From contig NZ_CP013200.1 in NCBI RefSeq assembly GCF_001445575.1, positions 3,286,001 to 3,350,000 on the forward strand: DNA of 64,000 nucleotides. The letters run 5' to 3'. The notes below the pieces were generated by a model. The model was not told where the DNA came from. It ran no database searches and saw nothing but the letters and a program-made list of their open reading frames with translations. Position 1 is the stretch's first letter; the number at the start of each line of letters is the position of its first letter. This document shows, one piece after another, positions 47,417 through 55,959 of this stretch. Both the position numbers and the translations under genes were made by a program. This stretch comes from Arthrobacter alpinus. Lineage in GTDB: Bacteria > Actinomycetota > Actinomycetes > Actinomycetales > Micrococcaceae.

Positions 47417-47769
47417 GCTTTTGCAACTCCCCCAATAATGCGCACAATGTCCTGCTGGGTCATCCCCAATTTCCGCGCTTCAGCCAATAATTGTTGTGCC
47501 ATTTCCGTGAGGCGAAGCAACCCGGGACCGGCGTCTAAGGACACAAACGCGCCGCGCCCTTGACGCATCTCAATGATGCCCTCATCGCGCAACTGCTTGT
47601 AGGCCCGCAGCACTGTGTGCATATTGATGTGTAAGGCAGTGGCCAAGTCACGGGCGGGCGGCAGGCGCTCACCCGGCACTAGGCTTCCATCGACGACGCC
47701 GGCACGCACCTGAACCGCTATCTGCTCAGCCAACGAGAGAGTCGAGGCCGCATCAACACGAAATAACAT
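47413..47769 (-). CDS. GntR family regulator, YtrA subfamily
   Basis: 118 residues. The winged helix is SLAEQIAVQVRAGVVDGSLVPGERLPPARDLATALHINMHTVLRAYKQLRDEGIIEMRQGRGAFV, with a short C-terminal helix pair (LRLTEMAQQLLAEARKLGMTQQDIVRII), the mark of the YtrA group. I chose the ATG at 47769. It is co-transcribed with the DUF1648 membrane protein and probably represses this operon. Confidence 0.88.
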   Translation of the reverse strand: MLFRVDAASTLSLAEQIAVQVRAGVVDGSLVPGERLPPARDLATALHINMHTVLRAYKQLRDEGIIEMRQGRGAFVSLDAGPGLLRLTEMAQQLLAEARKLGMTQQDIVRIIGGVAKA

Positions 47770-47778
47770 GTTTGCAAT

Positions 47779-47814
47779 ACTAGTAGAACAATGCGAACGC
47801 TGCCAACTAGTAGA
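47779..47814. promoter_or_regulatory. Direct repeat upstream of the GntR gene, possible operator
   Basis: actagtaga occurs at 47779-47787 and 47806-47814, 27 bases apart, just upstream of the GntR start. Each copy contains the palindrome actagt. It may be the binding site of the regulator or overlap its promoter. Confidence 0.4.
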
Positions 47815-47897
47815 GATTTCCCGCGGCGGCGTCTTGCCCATTTCCCGGAGAAGCCGATTTCACGGCCACTGTCAGCAGCGTGGGCCTCAACTGGACA

Positions 47898-48866
47898 TCA
47901 CCTGTGCGACGCCGTTTCCTCGAGCCCGCTTTTGATTTCTTCGACGGCGGCGATGAGTGCAGCGACGGATTGCGGGCCGCCATGGCCCTCATCCTCCACA
48001 ATTGTTAGCTTGCTGGTGCTCCACTGTTGGTGAAGTTTCCACGGCGTGATGGCGGGTCCGCTGACGTCGCGTCGGCCATGAATGAGATGACCCGGAATCC
48101 CGTTGAGCTGATGGATTCGAGGAATGATTTCCCTCTCGTCAGTAAGAAATGCATCGTTCGACCAATAGTGCGTCACCAACAGCGCGAAGGTCATGCGCAA
48201 ACGTTCATCACTGAACATGGGCCCCGGCTGCCAGTAGGAGCTCAATGAAATGTGCCACGCCTCCCAGCGATCCCAGTCCATCGCGGCTACGCGAGCGTTC
48301 TCCCGATCGGCACCGGATAGCCTGCGCGCGTAAGCTTCCACCACGCGCTCCCCCGGCAGCGCGCCTGAAGCCGCAGCGAACTCATCCCAGGCTTCCGGGA
48401 AAATCCGGCCTACACCTTCGGTAATCCAATCGACCTCATCACGGTTCGTGGTGGTGACGGCCATGAGAGCAATGCCGAGGACGCGGTCAGGATGTTCCAG
48501 CGCATAGGCCAGGGCGAGGGTACTTCCCCAAGACATACCTGTCACAATCCACTGCTCGATGCCCAGATGCGCACGCACGGCTTCAATGTCTTGGATCAGC
48601 GTCGCCGTGGTGTTGTCCGCCAAATGAGCCAGATCGTCTTGAACGGTGGGCGTGCTGTTTCCGCAACCACGCTGGTCGATGCCGATAGTCCGGAACTGTG
48701 CCGCATCGTGACGCTTGCGGTACCCACCCTTACCCAGGGACCCACCGGGCCCTCCGTGCAGATAGAGGACAGGCACGCCGTCGAGGTTTCCACTGGATTC
48801 CCAATAGATCTTGGCGTTGTCGCGGGGCAGCCAACCGCACTCACTGGGCAGGTTTTCTTCAGTCAT
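47898..48866 (-). CDS. pip: Proline iminopeptidase-like alpha/beta hydrolase (S33)
   Basis: 322 residues. The oxyanion region is LYLHGGPGGSLGKGGYRKRHD, and IGIDQRGCGNSTP follows. The nucleophile elbow is VTGMSWGSTLALAYALEHPDRVLG (Ser about residue 112). Acid region LIHGRRDVSGP, and the His is in VEDEGHGG. These are the features of prolyl aminopeptidases, which release N-terminal Pro. Cytosolic, no signal peptide. Confidence 0.9.
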   Translation of the reverse strand: MTEENLPSECGWLPRDNAKIYWESSGNLDGVPVLYLHGGPGGSLGKGGYRKRHDAAQFRTIGIDQRGCGNSTPTVQDDLAHLADNTTATLIQDIEAVRAHLGIEQWIVTGMSWGSTLALAYALEHPDRVLGIALMAVTTTNRDEVDWITEGVGRIFPEAWDEFAAASGALPGERVVEAYARRLSGADRENARVAAMDWDRWEAWHISLSSYWQPGPMFSDERLRMTFALLVTHYWSNDAFLTDEREIIPRIHQLNGIPGHLIHGRRDVSGPAITPWKLHQQWSTSKLTIVEDEGHGGPQSVAALIAAVEEIKSGLEETASHR

Positions 48867-48875
48867 CTCCCCACA

Positions 48876-49439
48876 CTAAGCTGAACGACCCAAACTTGCG
48901 GCGGAAGAGCCGGCGCGGGCCCGGTGCCGACGGACCGCAGCGCGGTTATTACAGCGCACTGAACAATACTGCTGACGCCCATTGCGCGTTACATCAACAA
49001 CCACATCGGTACACGGATCCCCAGGCGCCTGCCCGGCCGCGCATCGCGACAGACGATTCATGCCTCGGGTGCTCAGATGCAGGGCCGTCCCCACGCTGAT
49101 CACTGCACGCAATACATGAGGCAAGGTCTGGCTCTCATCCCGGTAGTGCAGGTGCCAGCCTTCACCATTATGGTCGGTCAGGCGGGGGTAGGCGCTCGCG
49201 GCGGCCATGTGAGCGTTGAGCAAGGATGCCCGCGCCGAATACTCCGGCGCATCAACCACTTCCAGCCAGTCATCGATCACCCGGCGGACCAAGGCATGAT
49301 CATCATGCATTTGCGTGAAGCTCATGGTCATGCCGAATTCACGTGTCCGCTCGAAAATGCCATTTCGATCCGCAGGGAAGTCATTGGCGAGCGATCCAGC
49401 GAGAAGGACCGCATATTCACCGTAAGGGTTGAGTTGCAT
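48876..49439 (-). CDS. CGNR zinc finger domain protein
   Basis: 187 residues. The N-terminal ABATE-like domain (EYAVLLAGSLANDFPADR) is followed by helices, and the C-terminal CGNR zinc finger reads RLSRCAAGQAPGDPCTDVVVDVTRNGRQQYCSVRCNNRAAVRRHRAR. Members are probable DNA-binding regulators, often linked to stress. Ends 10 bases from the iminopeptidase start on the same strand, so the two are likely co-transcribed. Confidence 0.88.
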   Translation of the reverse strand: MQLNPYGEYAVLLAGSLANDFPADRNGIFERTREFGMTMSFTQMHDDHALVRRVIDDWLEVVDAPEYSARASLLNAHMAAASAYPRLTDHNGEGWHLHYRDESQTLPHVLRAVISVGTALHLSTRGMNRLSRCAAGQAPGDPCTDVVVDVTRNGRQQYCSVRCNNRAAVRRHRARAGSSAASLGRSA

Positions 49440-49465
49440 AAGACCATTACAACATAGTGGAATGC

Positions 49466-49681
49466 ATGACCCTATCTACTTCATTCAATGACCTCACATC
49501 CACCACCATCTCGTCAAAGCACCACCACGAGTGGGAGCTTGAATCGAGCCACTCAACCTCTCAGGGACAGGTGAACTACATGAAATGCGCGGACGGCTGC
49601 GGAGCCCGCCGGGTTGAGTGCACCAGCCCAAGCAACAGCACGAGCGTGATAATGAGTAAGGAGATTGGTAGCAGGGCTTGA
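49466..49681 (+). CDS. Small hypothetical protein with a Cys-rich knuckle, about 71 residues
   Basis: Contains HHHEWELESSHSTSQGQVNYMKCADGCGARRVEC, a possible zinc-ribbon knuckle (C-x3-C, then C). As I recall, short proteins of this pattern are found in related genera. Start ATG at 49466 or GTG at 49457. It is divergent from the CGNR gene, with under 30 bases between starts, so both transcripts are probably leaderless or nearly so. Confidence 0.6.
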   Translation: MTLSTSFNDLTSTTISSKHHHEWELESSHSTSQGQVNYMKCADGCGARRVECTSPSNSTSVIMSKEIGSRA

Positions 49682-49722
49682 CCGTGGGCGCCCCATCCTG
49701 CGCCTCGGCTCCGGTTCAAGAT

Positions 49723-50193
49723 TCACGGAGCCCAGCGCACCCCGCCGTCCATGCAATAGGAATGGCCCGCCCTGTTGCTATCAAGGCAGAGGGCATCGAA
49801 GAGTTCCCTGTTACCGACAGCCTCCTGCAGTTCCACTGTGATGGGAACAAAGTCATTGCTTTGGCATGTGTAGGCGCCATCAGGCAATGGCGCAACGTCC
49901 GTCCTGATGGTAATCCTGCCGGCCTCATAAGTCAGCTGCGGGATCAGCACCTCACCCGTCACGCCTCCGGCACAGCTCGCCCGGGAGACACCGAGCCGAA
50001 GTGAAGTACTCTCTGGGGTGACCTCGTCCGGGGCAAGGAGCTTCCACTCCCCCGGGTCGCCTGAACCGGCCGATGGTGACGGCGGGCTTCCCGCCATGGG
50101 TGAGGAGGATCCACAGCCCGTCAACGCCACTGCGGCACAGGCGGCCATGGCGGCCATGATCGTGTACCGGTGCCGGACGCGAATTGATGCCAT
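49723..50193 (-). CDS. Predicted lipoprotein, 156 residues
   Basis: The N-terminus has Arg/His, a hydrophobic stretch (TIMAAMAACAAVALTGC) and a lipobox LTGC, then the Ser/Pro/Gly linker SSSPMAGSPPSPSAGSG. The mature domain contains four Cys (SCAGG, YTCQS, LCLDS, YCMDG) that could form two disulfides. No family recognised. Exported and lipid-anchored by inference. Confidence 0.72.
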   Translation of the reverse strand: MASIRVRHRYTIMAAMAACAAVALTGCGSSSPMAGSPPSPSAGSGDPGEWKLLAPDEVTPESTSLRLGVSRASCAGGVTGEVLIPQLTYEAGRITIRTDVAPLPDGAYTCQSNDFVPITVELQEAVGNRELFDALCLDSNRAGHSYCMDGGVRWAP

Positions 50194-50229
50194 GCCCCAT
50201 CATGATCCGGTACCTCATTTTAAAGAAGA

Positions 50230-50293
50230 TGACCCGCAGTAGATGGCAACACTCCAATGAAATAATTGGAGCGTCGCCGTCTACTGCGGGTCA
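50230..50293. repeat. Nested double hairpin downstream of pheT
   Basis: Outer perfect stem tgacccgcagtaga (50230-50243) with tctactgcgggtca (50280-50293); inner perfect stem ctccaat (50252-50258) with attggag (50265-50271). It lies past the 56-bp repeats on the minus strand and may end pheST transcription. Confidence 0.8.
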
Positions 50294-50301
50294 CTGCTCG
50301 G

Positions 50302-50468
50302 GCCCACGCCCGCGAGGGGCCACGGCCGAGGTACGAGGCTAGGAGTCGGGTGGATGGGCCCACGCCCGCGAGGGGCCCCGGCCGAGGTACGAGGCTGGGG
50401 AGCGGGTGGATGGGCCCACGCCCGCGAGGGGCCACGGCCGAGGTACGAGGCTGGGGAGCGGGTGGGGA
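50302..50468. repeat. 56-bp tandem repeat, three copies, abutting the pheT stop
   Basis: Copies begin at 50302, 50358 and 50414 with gcccacgcccgcgagggg and run through cggccgaggtacgaggct. They differ at only a few positions. The last copy ends at the pheT stop codon. All frames appear open because of high GC; I see no protein. Confidence 0.92.
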
Positions 50469-53012
50469 TCAGCGCTGGGTGGCGCCGAACCGTTCTGCCG
50501 CAAGCTCGACGGCGGATGCCCTGGCTGCCGATGCTTCATCGGAGGTCAGGGTCCTGTCAGCGGCGCGGAAGCGCAGGCCAAAGGCCAGCGACTTGCGGCC
50601 GTCGGGAATACCCGTGCCCTGGTACTCGTCAAACAGCGTCACGTCTTCGAGCAATTCACCGGCGCCTTCACGCAGGGTCTCCAGCACGGTCGCGGCAGCG
50701 ACCTCAGCCGGAACAACCAAAGCAACATCCTGTGTGGCCACCGGGAAGGTGGAGATGGGCTTGGCCACGATGATGTCGGCCGCTGCGGCAAAGACCTTCT
50801 CTGCGTTGATTTCCATGGCTACCGAGCGGGCAGGCATGTTCAGCTCGCTCAACAGCTTCGGGTGAAGTTCGCCGGCGTAGCCAACAACCTCGCCGCTCCG
50901 CAGTGTCAATTGGGCAGCGCGGCCCGGGTGGAACGCTTGGTGCGAGCCTTGAGAGACGATCAGTTCCACACCAACCACATCGGCCACCAAACGGGCAGCG
51001 TCAATGGCGTCGGCCCAGTCCCAGGCACGGGGTGCGTGAGCAGGGGCTGCCGGTGAATCCTTGCCCGTGAACACGGCAGCCATGGTGAGCGGCTGGTAGG
51101 GAATACCGTCGTAGAGGGCATCGAGGACCTCATCCGAGGGCTTCACGCCGAGCGGCGGGATCGATGCCGTGCCCAGAGTGTCCGACGGCAGGAATACCAG
51201 ACCGGATTCGAACAGCGCCAGATCATGGAAACCCCGTGAGTGGTTGCGCTTGGCAATCTCAATCAAGCCCGGCAGCACGGAGGTGCGCAGGAAGCCGAAT
51301 TCCTCGCTAAGCGGGTTGGCCAGCTTCACGGCAGTGCGCGGGGCACCGGCTTCGGCCACGCCAAAGGTGTCATTGGACGCCTTGGAAACGAACGGGTAAG
51401 CCATGATCTCGGTCAAACCGGAATCCGCCAGTGCCTGAACTACGCGGCGGCGCTGCTGCTGCTTGCGGGAGTAGCCGCGTCCGGGAGGTGCCGTGGGGAG
51501 GCTGGACGGGATCTGATCGAAGCCCACCAAGCGGGCCACTTCCTCCGTCAAGTCTTCCTTGGTGAGCAAATCGTGCCGCCAAGAAGGGGCTGTGACGGAA
51601 TAGCCGCCGTCGACCTTCTCCACGTCTGCGCCGAGATCAGTCAGCGAACCCATGATCTGAGACTGCGTGAACTCGATGCCAATGCGTGCCGAGGTATAGC
51701 CCGAGGGCAGGAAGACGGGGGCTGAAGCCACCACGGCATTCACGTCGGTAGCTGTGGTTTCTTCAGTGCCACCAGCGAGCTCAACCAACAAGTTGACCGC
51801 GCGCTGGGCGGCAATGTCGGCCACCAAGGGATCCACACCACGCTCGAAACGCTTGGACGCCTCGGACGGCAGCTTGTGACGGCGGCGTGATCGGGCAATG
51901 GAGACTTCTTCGAAGTGCGCAGCCTCAATCAGCACCGTGCTGGTGGCTGAGGTGACCTCGGTGGAGGCACCGCCCATAACACCGGCAACGCCGATGGGAC
52001 CGGAGCCATCGGTGATCAGCAGATCCTCGGCGTCGAGCTTGCGGACCTTGCCGTCCAGAGTCTTCAGCGTCTCGCCAGCGGTGGCACGGCGAACCGTGAT
52101 AGCGCCGTCGAGCTTGTCGGCATCGTAGAAGTGCAGCGGCTGCCCCAGTTCCAACATGACGTAGTTGGAGATATCCACGGGCAGCGAAATGGAACGGATC
52201 CCGGCCAGTCGCAGCCGCGAGGACATCCACGTCGGAGTTGGCATGGTTGCGTTAATTCCGCTCACGGTGCGTGCCACAAAACGGTCGCAGCCCGGGATGC
52301 CGTAAATGGGCGCTCCGTCGGCAAGAACGATTGCGTGCCCCGCACCGGTGGAGGCGGTCACCGAAACCAGCGACGCCGGATCCGTGAACACACTATCTGT
52401 TGCGTGCGCGTATTCGCGGGCGACGCCGCGGATGCTGAACGCGTAGCCACGGTCAGGTGTGACGTTGATTTCAGCGGCTTCATCGTCCAGACCTAAGAGG
52501 GCGAGGGCGTCGGTGCCCAATTCCGGGTCAAGACCCAGAGTTGAGAGCACCAGGATGCCGTCGTGGTCATCGCCAATGCCGAGTTCACGCACGGAGGCGA
52601 TCATGCCGGCGGACACGTGACCGTAAGTCTTCCGCGGGGTGATGCGGAAGTCTCCGGGCAGCACGGCGCCGGGCAGGGTGACAATAACCTTGTCCCCAAC
52701 CTCGAAATTGTGCGCACCGCAAACAATGCCCTGCACTCCTGTTGGGTCAATGCCGTCAATGTCCAGGGTCTGGGTGGCGCCTTCGGGCACTACGCGGACG
52801 GTGCACCAGTTGATGGTTTTGCCGTTGGTCTGCGCCTCGGGTTCCTTAGACAAAACCTGGCCCACCACAATGGGGCCGCTGATCTCATCGAGCGGGCGGT
52901 GCACATCTTCTTCTTCAAAACCGACCTTGACCAGGTCAGTCATTACGTCTTCGGCTGTTGCTTCAGCCGGTACCTGCGCGTACTCGCGCAGCCAAGTCAG
53001 TGGAATACGCAC
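50469..53012 (-). CDS. pheT: Phenylalanyl-tRNA synthetase beta chain
   Basis: 847 residues, full length. The N-terminal tRNA-binding EMAP-like domain is VGQVLSKEPEAQTNGKTINWCTV. B3/B4 editing domain (LRLAGIRSISLPVDISNYVMLELGQPLHFYDADKL), B5 domain, the class II-like core, and a C-terminal anticodon-binding (FDX-ACB) domain ending FPVATQDVALVVP. Start GTG at 53012, three bases after the pheS stop. Confidence 0.97.
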   Translation of the reverse strand: MRIPLTWLREYAQVPAEATAEDVMTDLVKVGFEEEDVHRPLDEISGPIVVGQVLSKEPEAQTNGKTINWCTVRVVPEGATQTLDIDGIDPTGVQGIVCGAHNFEVGDKVIVTLPGAVLPGDFRITPRKTYGHVSAGMIASVRELGIGDDHDGILVLSTLGLDPELGTDALALLGLDDEAAEINVTPDRGYAFSIRGVAREYAHATDSVFTDPASLVSVTASTGAGHAIVLADGAPIYGIPGCDRFVARTVSGINATMPTPTWMSSRLRLAGIRSISLPVDISNYVMLELGQPLHFYDADKLDGAITVRRATAGETLKTLDGKVRKLDAEDLLITDGSGPIGVAGVMGGASTEVTSATSTVLIEAAHFEEVSIARSRRRHKLPSEASKRFERGVDPLVADIAAQRAVNLLVELAGGTEETTATDVNAVVASAPVFLPSGYTSARIGIEFTQSQIMGSLTDLGADVEKVDGGYSVTAPSWRHDLLTKEDLTEEVARLVGFDQIPSSLPTAPPGRGYSRKQQQRRRVVQALADSGLTEIMAYPFVSKASNDTFGVAEAGAPRTAVKLANPLSEEFGFLRTSVLPGLIEIAKRNHSRGFHDLALFESGLVFLPSDTLGTASIPPLGVKPSDEVLDALYDGIPYQPLTMAAVFTGKDSPAAPAHAPRAWDWADAIDAARLVADVVGVELIVSQGSHQAFHPGRAAQLTLRSGEVVGYAGELHPKLLSELNMPARSVAMEINAEKVFAAAADIIVAKPISTFPVATQDVALVVPAEVAAATVLETLREGAGELLEDVTLFDEYQGTGIPDGRKSLAFGLRFRAADRTLTSDEASAARASAVELAAERFGATQR

Positions 53013-53015
53013 CGC

Positions 53016-54110
53016 TTAGATCTCCATCCCAAAGTGTTCGCTGAATCGTACGTCGCCCTCAATCATGTCGTGCATGTCGCCCACTTCATTGCGGAACATA
53101 AGAGTGCGTTCAATGCCCATGCCGAAGGCAAATCCGGAGTATTCCTCTGGGTCAATGCCGGCAGCACGGAGCACGTTCGGGTTGACCATGCCGCAGCCGC
53201 CCCACTCAATCCAGCGCGGGCCACCCTTGGCACCGGGGTGCCAGATGTCCAGCTCGGCCGACGGCTCGGTGAACGGGAAGAAGTTCGGACGCAGACGGAT
53301 GCTGGCTTCCTCACCAAACATCAACCGAGCAAAGTGCTCCAACGTGCCGCGCAGATCCGCCATGGACAGGTTCTTGTCAATGGCCAGACCCTCGAACTGG
53401 TGGAACACCGGGGTGTGCGTGGCGTCAAGCTCGTCGGTGCGGAACACCTTGCCGGGGCACAGCACGTAGATGGGCAGTTCGCGTTCCAGCATGGAACGGA
53501 CCTGCACCGGGGAGGTATGCGTGCGCATGAGCAGGTGCGCCTCGGGCGGCTCCACGAAGAACGTGTCCTGCATTTCACGGGCCGGGTGGTCCGGTTTGAA
53601 GTTCAAGGCATCAAAATTGAACCATTCCGATTCCAGCTCGGGGCCTTCGGCGATTTCCCAGCCCATGCCCACGAAGATATCGCTCACGCGGTCTTGCAGG
53701 GTGGACAACGGGTGGCGGGCCCCGGCGCGACGGCGGCGCGGAGCGGCCGTGACATCCACGGTCTCCTCAACGAGAATACGCGCGGCGTCCTCGGCTTCGA
53801 GCACCTCGGTGCGGCCTGCGAGCGCTTTGGCTACGCGGCCACGGGAACCGCCCATGAGCTTTCCGGCGGCAGCCTTAAATTCTTTGGCGAGACCTCCGAT
53901 TTCACGGTTGGCAAGGCTCAGCGGCGACTTTTCACCGGTGTGCGCCAGGCGTGCGGTCTTCAGCTCGTCCAGGGTGGCTGCGGCGACAAAGGCTGCGAGC
54001 GCGTCTTGGACGGCTGCGCCAATGGCGGCTTCGTCCAGCGGGTCCGGGACCGTTGCGGGTTCGGTAGTTGGTTCGGGCATTTCTGCCGTCGTGTGGGGCA
54101 TCTCAGACAT
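53016..54110 (-). CDS. pheS: Phenylalanyl-tRNA synthetase alpha chain
   Basis: 364 residues. The N-terminal coiled coil (DELKTARLAHTGEKSPLSLANREIGGL) is followed by the class II catalytic core: HPLSTLQDRVSDIFVGMGWEIAEGPELESEWFNFDALN, HTSPVQVRSM, GKVFRTDELDATHTPVFHQFEGL, and motif 3 GFAFGMGIERTLMFRNEVGDM. Forms the alpha2beta2 enzyme with PheT. Confidence 0.97.
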   Translation of the reverse strand: MSEMPHTTAEMPEPTTEPATVPDPLDEAAIGAAVQDALAAFVAAATLDELKTARLAHTGEKSPLSLANREIGGLAKEFKAAAGKLMGGSRGRVAKALAGRTEVLEAEDAARILVEETVDVTAAPRRRRAGARHPLSTLQDRVSDIFVGMGWEIAEGPELESEWFNFDALNFKPDHPAREMQDTFFVEPPEAHLLMRTHTSPVQVRSMLERELPIYVLCPGKVFRTDELDATHTPVFHQFEGLAIDKNLSMADLRGTLEHFARLMFGEEASIRLRPNFFPFTEPSAELDIWHPGAKGGPRWIEWGGCGMVNPNVLRAAGIDPEEYSGFAFGMGIERTLMFRNEVGDMHDMIEGDVRFSEHFGMEI

Positions 54111-54261
54111 CTACAGTTTTTACCTAAGCTCGTGTGCGAGTAAGCGGCGGGGTAGCTCCTCCCGCCGCAACCATTCTAGTTGACGGCGCATGCCTGCTTT
54201 GAACCCAACTCTTTACCGCTTCGCGACCCAATGCCTCTGCTGTTTTGTTACGCTAACGCTC

Positions 54262-54873
54262 ATGGTCACCCTTCGCAGCACAAGTACGACGCCGGCCTTC
54301 CGCCGTACGCCGTTGGCGAGCCTTCCGCTGGTGCTGTTGCTTACTCTCACGCTGGGTGGGTGCGGGCTGACTCCCGGCGGGACCGGCACGTACACGCCCG
54401 ACGCCGCCGTGATCCAGGAAAAAGTCGATTGCCCCGGGTCCACCATAGGTTGGCTGCCAGAACCGGCCAGCCCACCGGCGTCGGACGTCTCGGGTTCCGC
54501 ATCCCAGGAGGCAATGCTCAAGGGTTCCGTCCCCGAGGGATTTGTGCCAGTCCACGTCATCCGCTGCTCCATGGGTGTCAATGATCCCACTGGTGATTAC
54601 ACCCCGGTGCTCCACGAGGAACATTTGGAGGGCGACTACTCCAACTTACTCGCCGCGTTGGCGCAGCCCAGCGATAAAAGCGGAAGCGGGGCATGTACAG
54701 CTGACATGGAGCTCGTTCCGCCCCTGTGGATGGTCGATGCGCAGGGCCGGGCTATTCAGGTTGCGTGGCCGCTGGACGCTTGCGGCAAGACCCGTGGCAA
54801 GCCGGATACGGCGAAAGCCTTAGAGAAGCTGAGCGTTGGCCAGGTCATTGAGCGTCAGAAAACCAGCTCATGA
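54262..54873 (+). CDS. Predicted lipoprotein, paralogue 1
   Basis: About 203 residues. The signal peptide ASLPLVLLLTLTLGGC has a lipobox. The mature part carries LKGSVPEGFVPVHVIRCSMG, LEGDYSNLLAALAQPS and CGKTRGKPDTAKALEKL, which match the next gene segment by segment. The ATG at 54262 is preferred to 54190, since the upstream residues add no signal-like sequence. No known family. Confidence 0.72.
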   Translation: MVTLRSTSTTPAFRRTPLASLPLVLLLTLTLGGCGLTPGGTGTYTPDAAVIQEKVDCPGSTIGWLPEPASPPASDVSGSASQEAMLKGSVPEGFVPVHVIRCSMGVNDPTGDYTPVLHEEHLEGDYSNLLAALAQPSDKSGSGACTADMELVPPLWMVDAQGRAIQVAWPLDACGKTRGKPDTAKALEKLSVGQVIERQKTSS

Positions 54874-55433
54874 GCACCCGCCAGCACCACGTCAAACTAA
54901 GCACGGCCGGCTTGGCGTTCCGCGCCACGGCTGTGATGGTTGCGGCGCTGCTGCTATCTGGATGTAGCTCCCCACATCCGCTGTTGCAACCAGAGACATA
55001 TCTGCCTGAACCGGCCACGCTGCAAGACGCCGTCCGCTGTTCAACGTCCACGGACTGGGAACCGGCAGCCACAAATCCGGCCGCGTTACTCAAGGGGCGT
55101 GTTCCAGACCGGTTCATTCCAGTAGATATTGTGCGCTGCTCTCTCGATTCTGCCACCGCCGACGTGACGGAGGACCACTTATCCGGCGACTACGCTCCCC
55201 TACTGGCAGCTCTGGCAGTCCCCAGCGAGCGCGGAGGCCCCATGAGCTGTCTGGACTACGGGGAAACTCTGCCGGGCATCTGGCTGATCAATGCCACCGG
55301 GCAGGCAGTCAACATCCAATGGCCCATGGATTCCTGCGACCATTCCAAACCCGATACCGCCAAAGCTTTGGCCGCGCTCACTGTCACCAGCAGCACCCCC
55401 GCGCCCAAGGAAGGGACCAGTACCACGCCATGA
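54870..55433 (+). CDS. Predicted lipoprotein, paralogue 2
   Basis: 187 residues. The signal peptide ATAVMVAALLLSGC has a lipobox. Shares LKGRVPDRFIPVDIVRCSL, LSGDYAPLLAALAVPSERG and CDHSKPDTAKALAAL with the preceding gene, so the two arose by tandem duplication. The start overlaps its neighbour by 4 bases (ATGA). Likely cell-surface; function unknown. Confidence 0.75.
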   Translation: MSTRQHHVKLSTAGLAFRATAVMVAALLLSGCSSPHPLLQPETYLPEPATLQDAVRCSTSTDWEPAATNPAALLKGRVPDRFIPVDIVRCSLDSATADVTEDHLSGDYAPLLAALAVPSERGGPMSCLDYGETLPGIWLINATGQAVNIQWPMDSCDHSKPDTAKALAALTVTSSTPAPKEGTSTTP

Positions 55434-55957
55434 GTTCTCCCCTCACTCGGCTCGAGCTCATCCGTGCCGTAGCCAATGCCATGAACCTTTCGACGGCGTC
55501 CGGGTTGCTGCTGGCGGGGCTGACACGCACCCGGATTGAGCAGGGCCCGCACGGACTAATCTTTGGCACCGACTACCAACCCAAGCTGCCGATAGCGGGC
55601 GCGTTCACGGTAGGCAATGTGATCTTCTACCGAACAGACCGAGCCCACATCGATGCGCGCCCTGATTTACTGGCCCACGAATCCGGGCACGCAACCCAAT
55701 ACGCATGGTGCCTTGGCTTACCGTTCTTTCCCCTCTATGCAGCCTGCGCCACCTATTCACTCTGGCGCACCGGAGATCCGGGCAGCCGAAACTTCTTCGA
55801 ACGCAACGCAGGACTGGCCTTGGGTGGCTACCGCGAACTGCCCACCATCGCCAGGCTTACCGGGTTGCGGAACCAATTGCGGCGCCTGGCGTTTGTTAAG
55901 TCACCAGCCAGTACCGGCGTACAGCCTCACACCGTACAGATCCAGGAAGAGAACTAA
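55430..55957 (+). CDS. Hypothetical protein with an HESGH metalloprotease-like motif
   Basis: About 175 residues. LLAHESGHATQYAWCLGLPFFPLYAACATYS contains HESGH, which fits the HExxH zinc-binding signature, next to a hydrophobic helix. A second Glu or His ligand cannot be fixed: E in FFERNAGL is a candidate. The gene overlaps the upstream lipoprotein as ATGA and precedes the SIMPL gene by 2 bases. The four genes form one operon. Protease activity is inference. Confidence 0.65.
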   Translation: MSSPLTRLELIRAVANAMNLSTASGLLLAGLTRTRIEQGPHGLIFGTDYQPKLPIAGAFTVGNVIFYRTDRAHIDARPDLLAHESGHATQYAWCLGLPFFPLYAACATYSLWRTGDPGSRNFFERNAGLALGGYRELPTIARLTGLRNQLRRLAFVKSPASTGVQPHTVQIQEEN

Positions 55958-55959
55958 CT

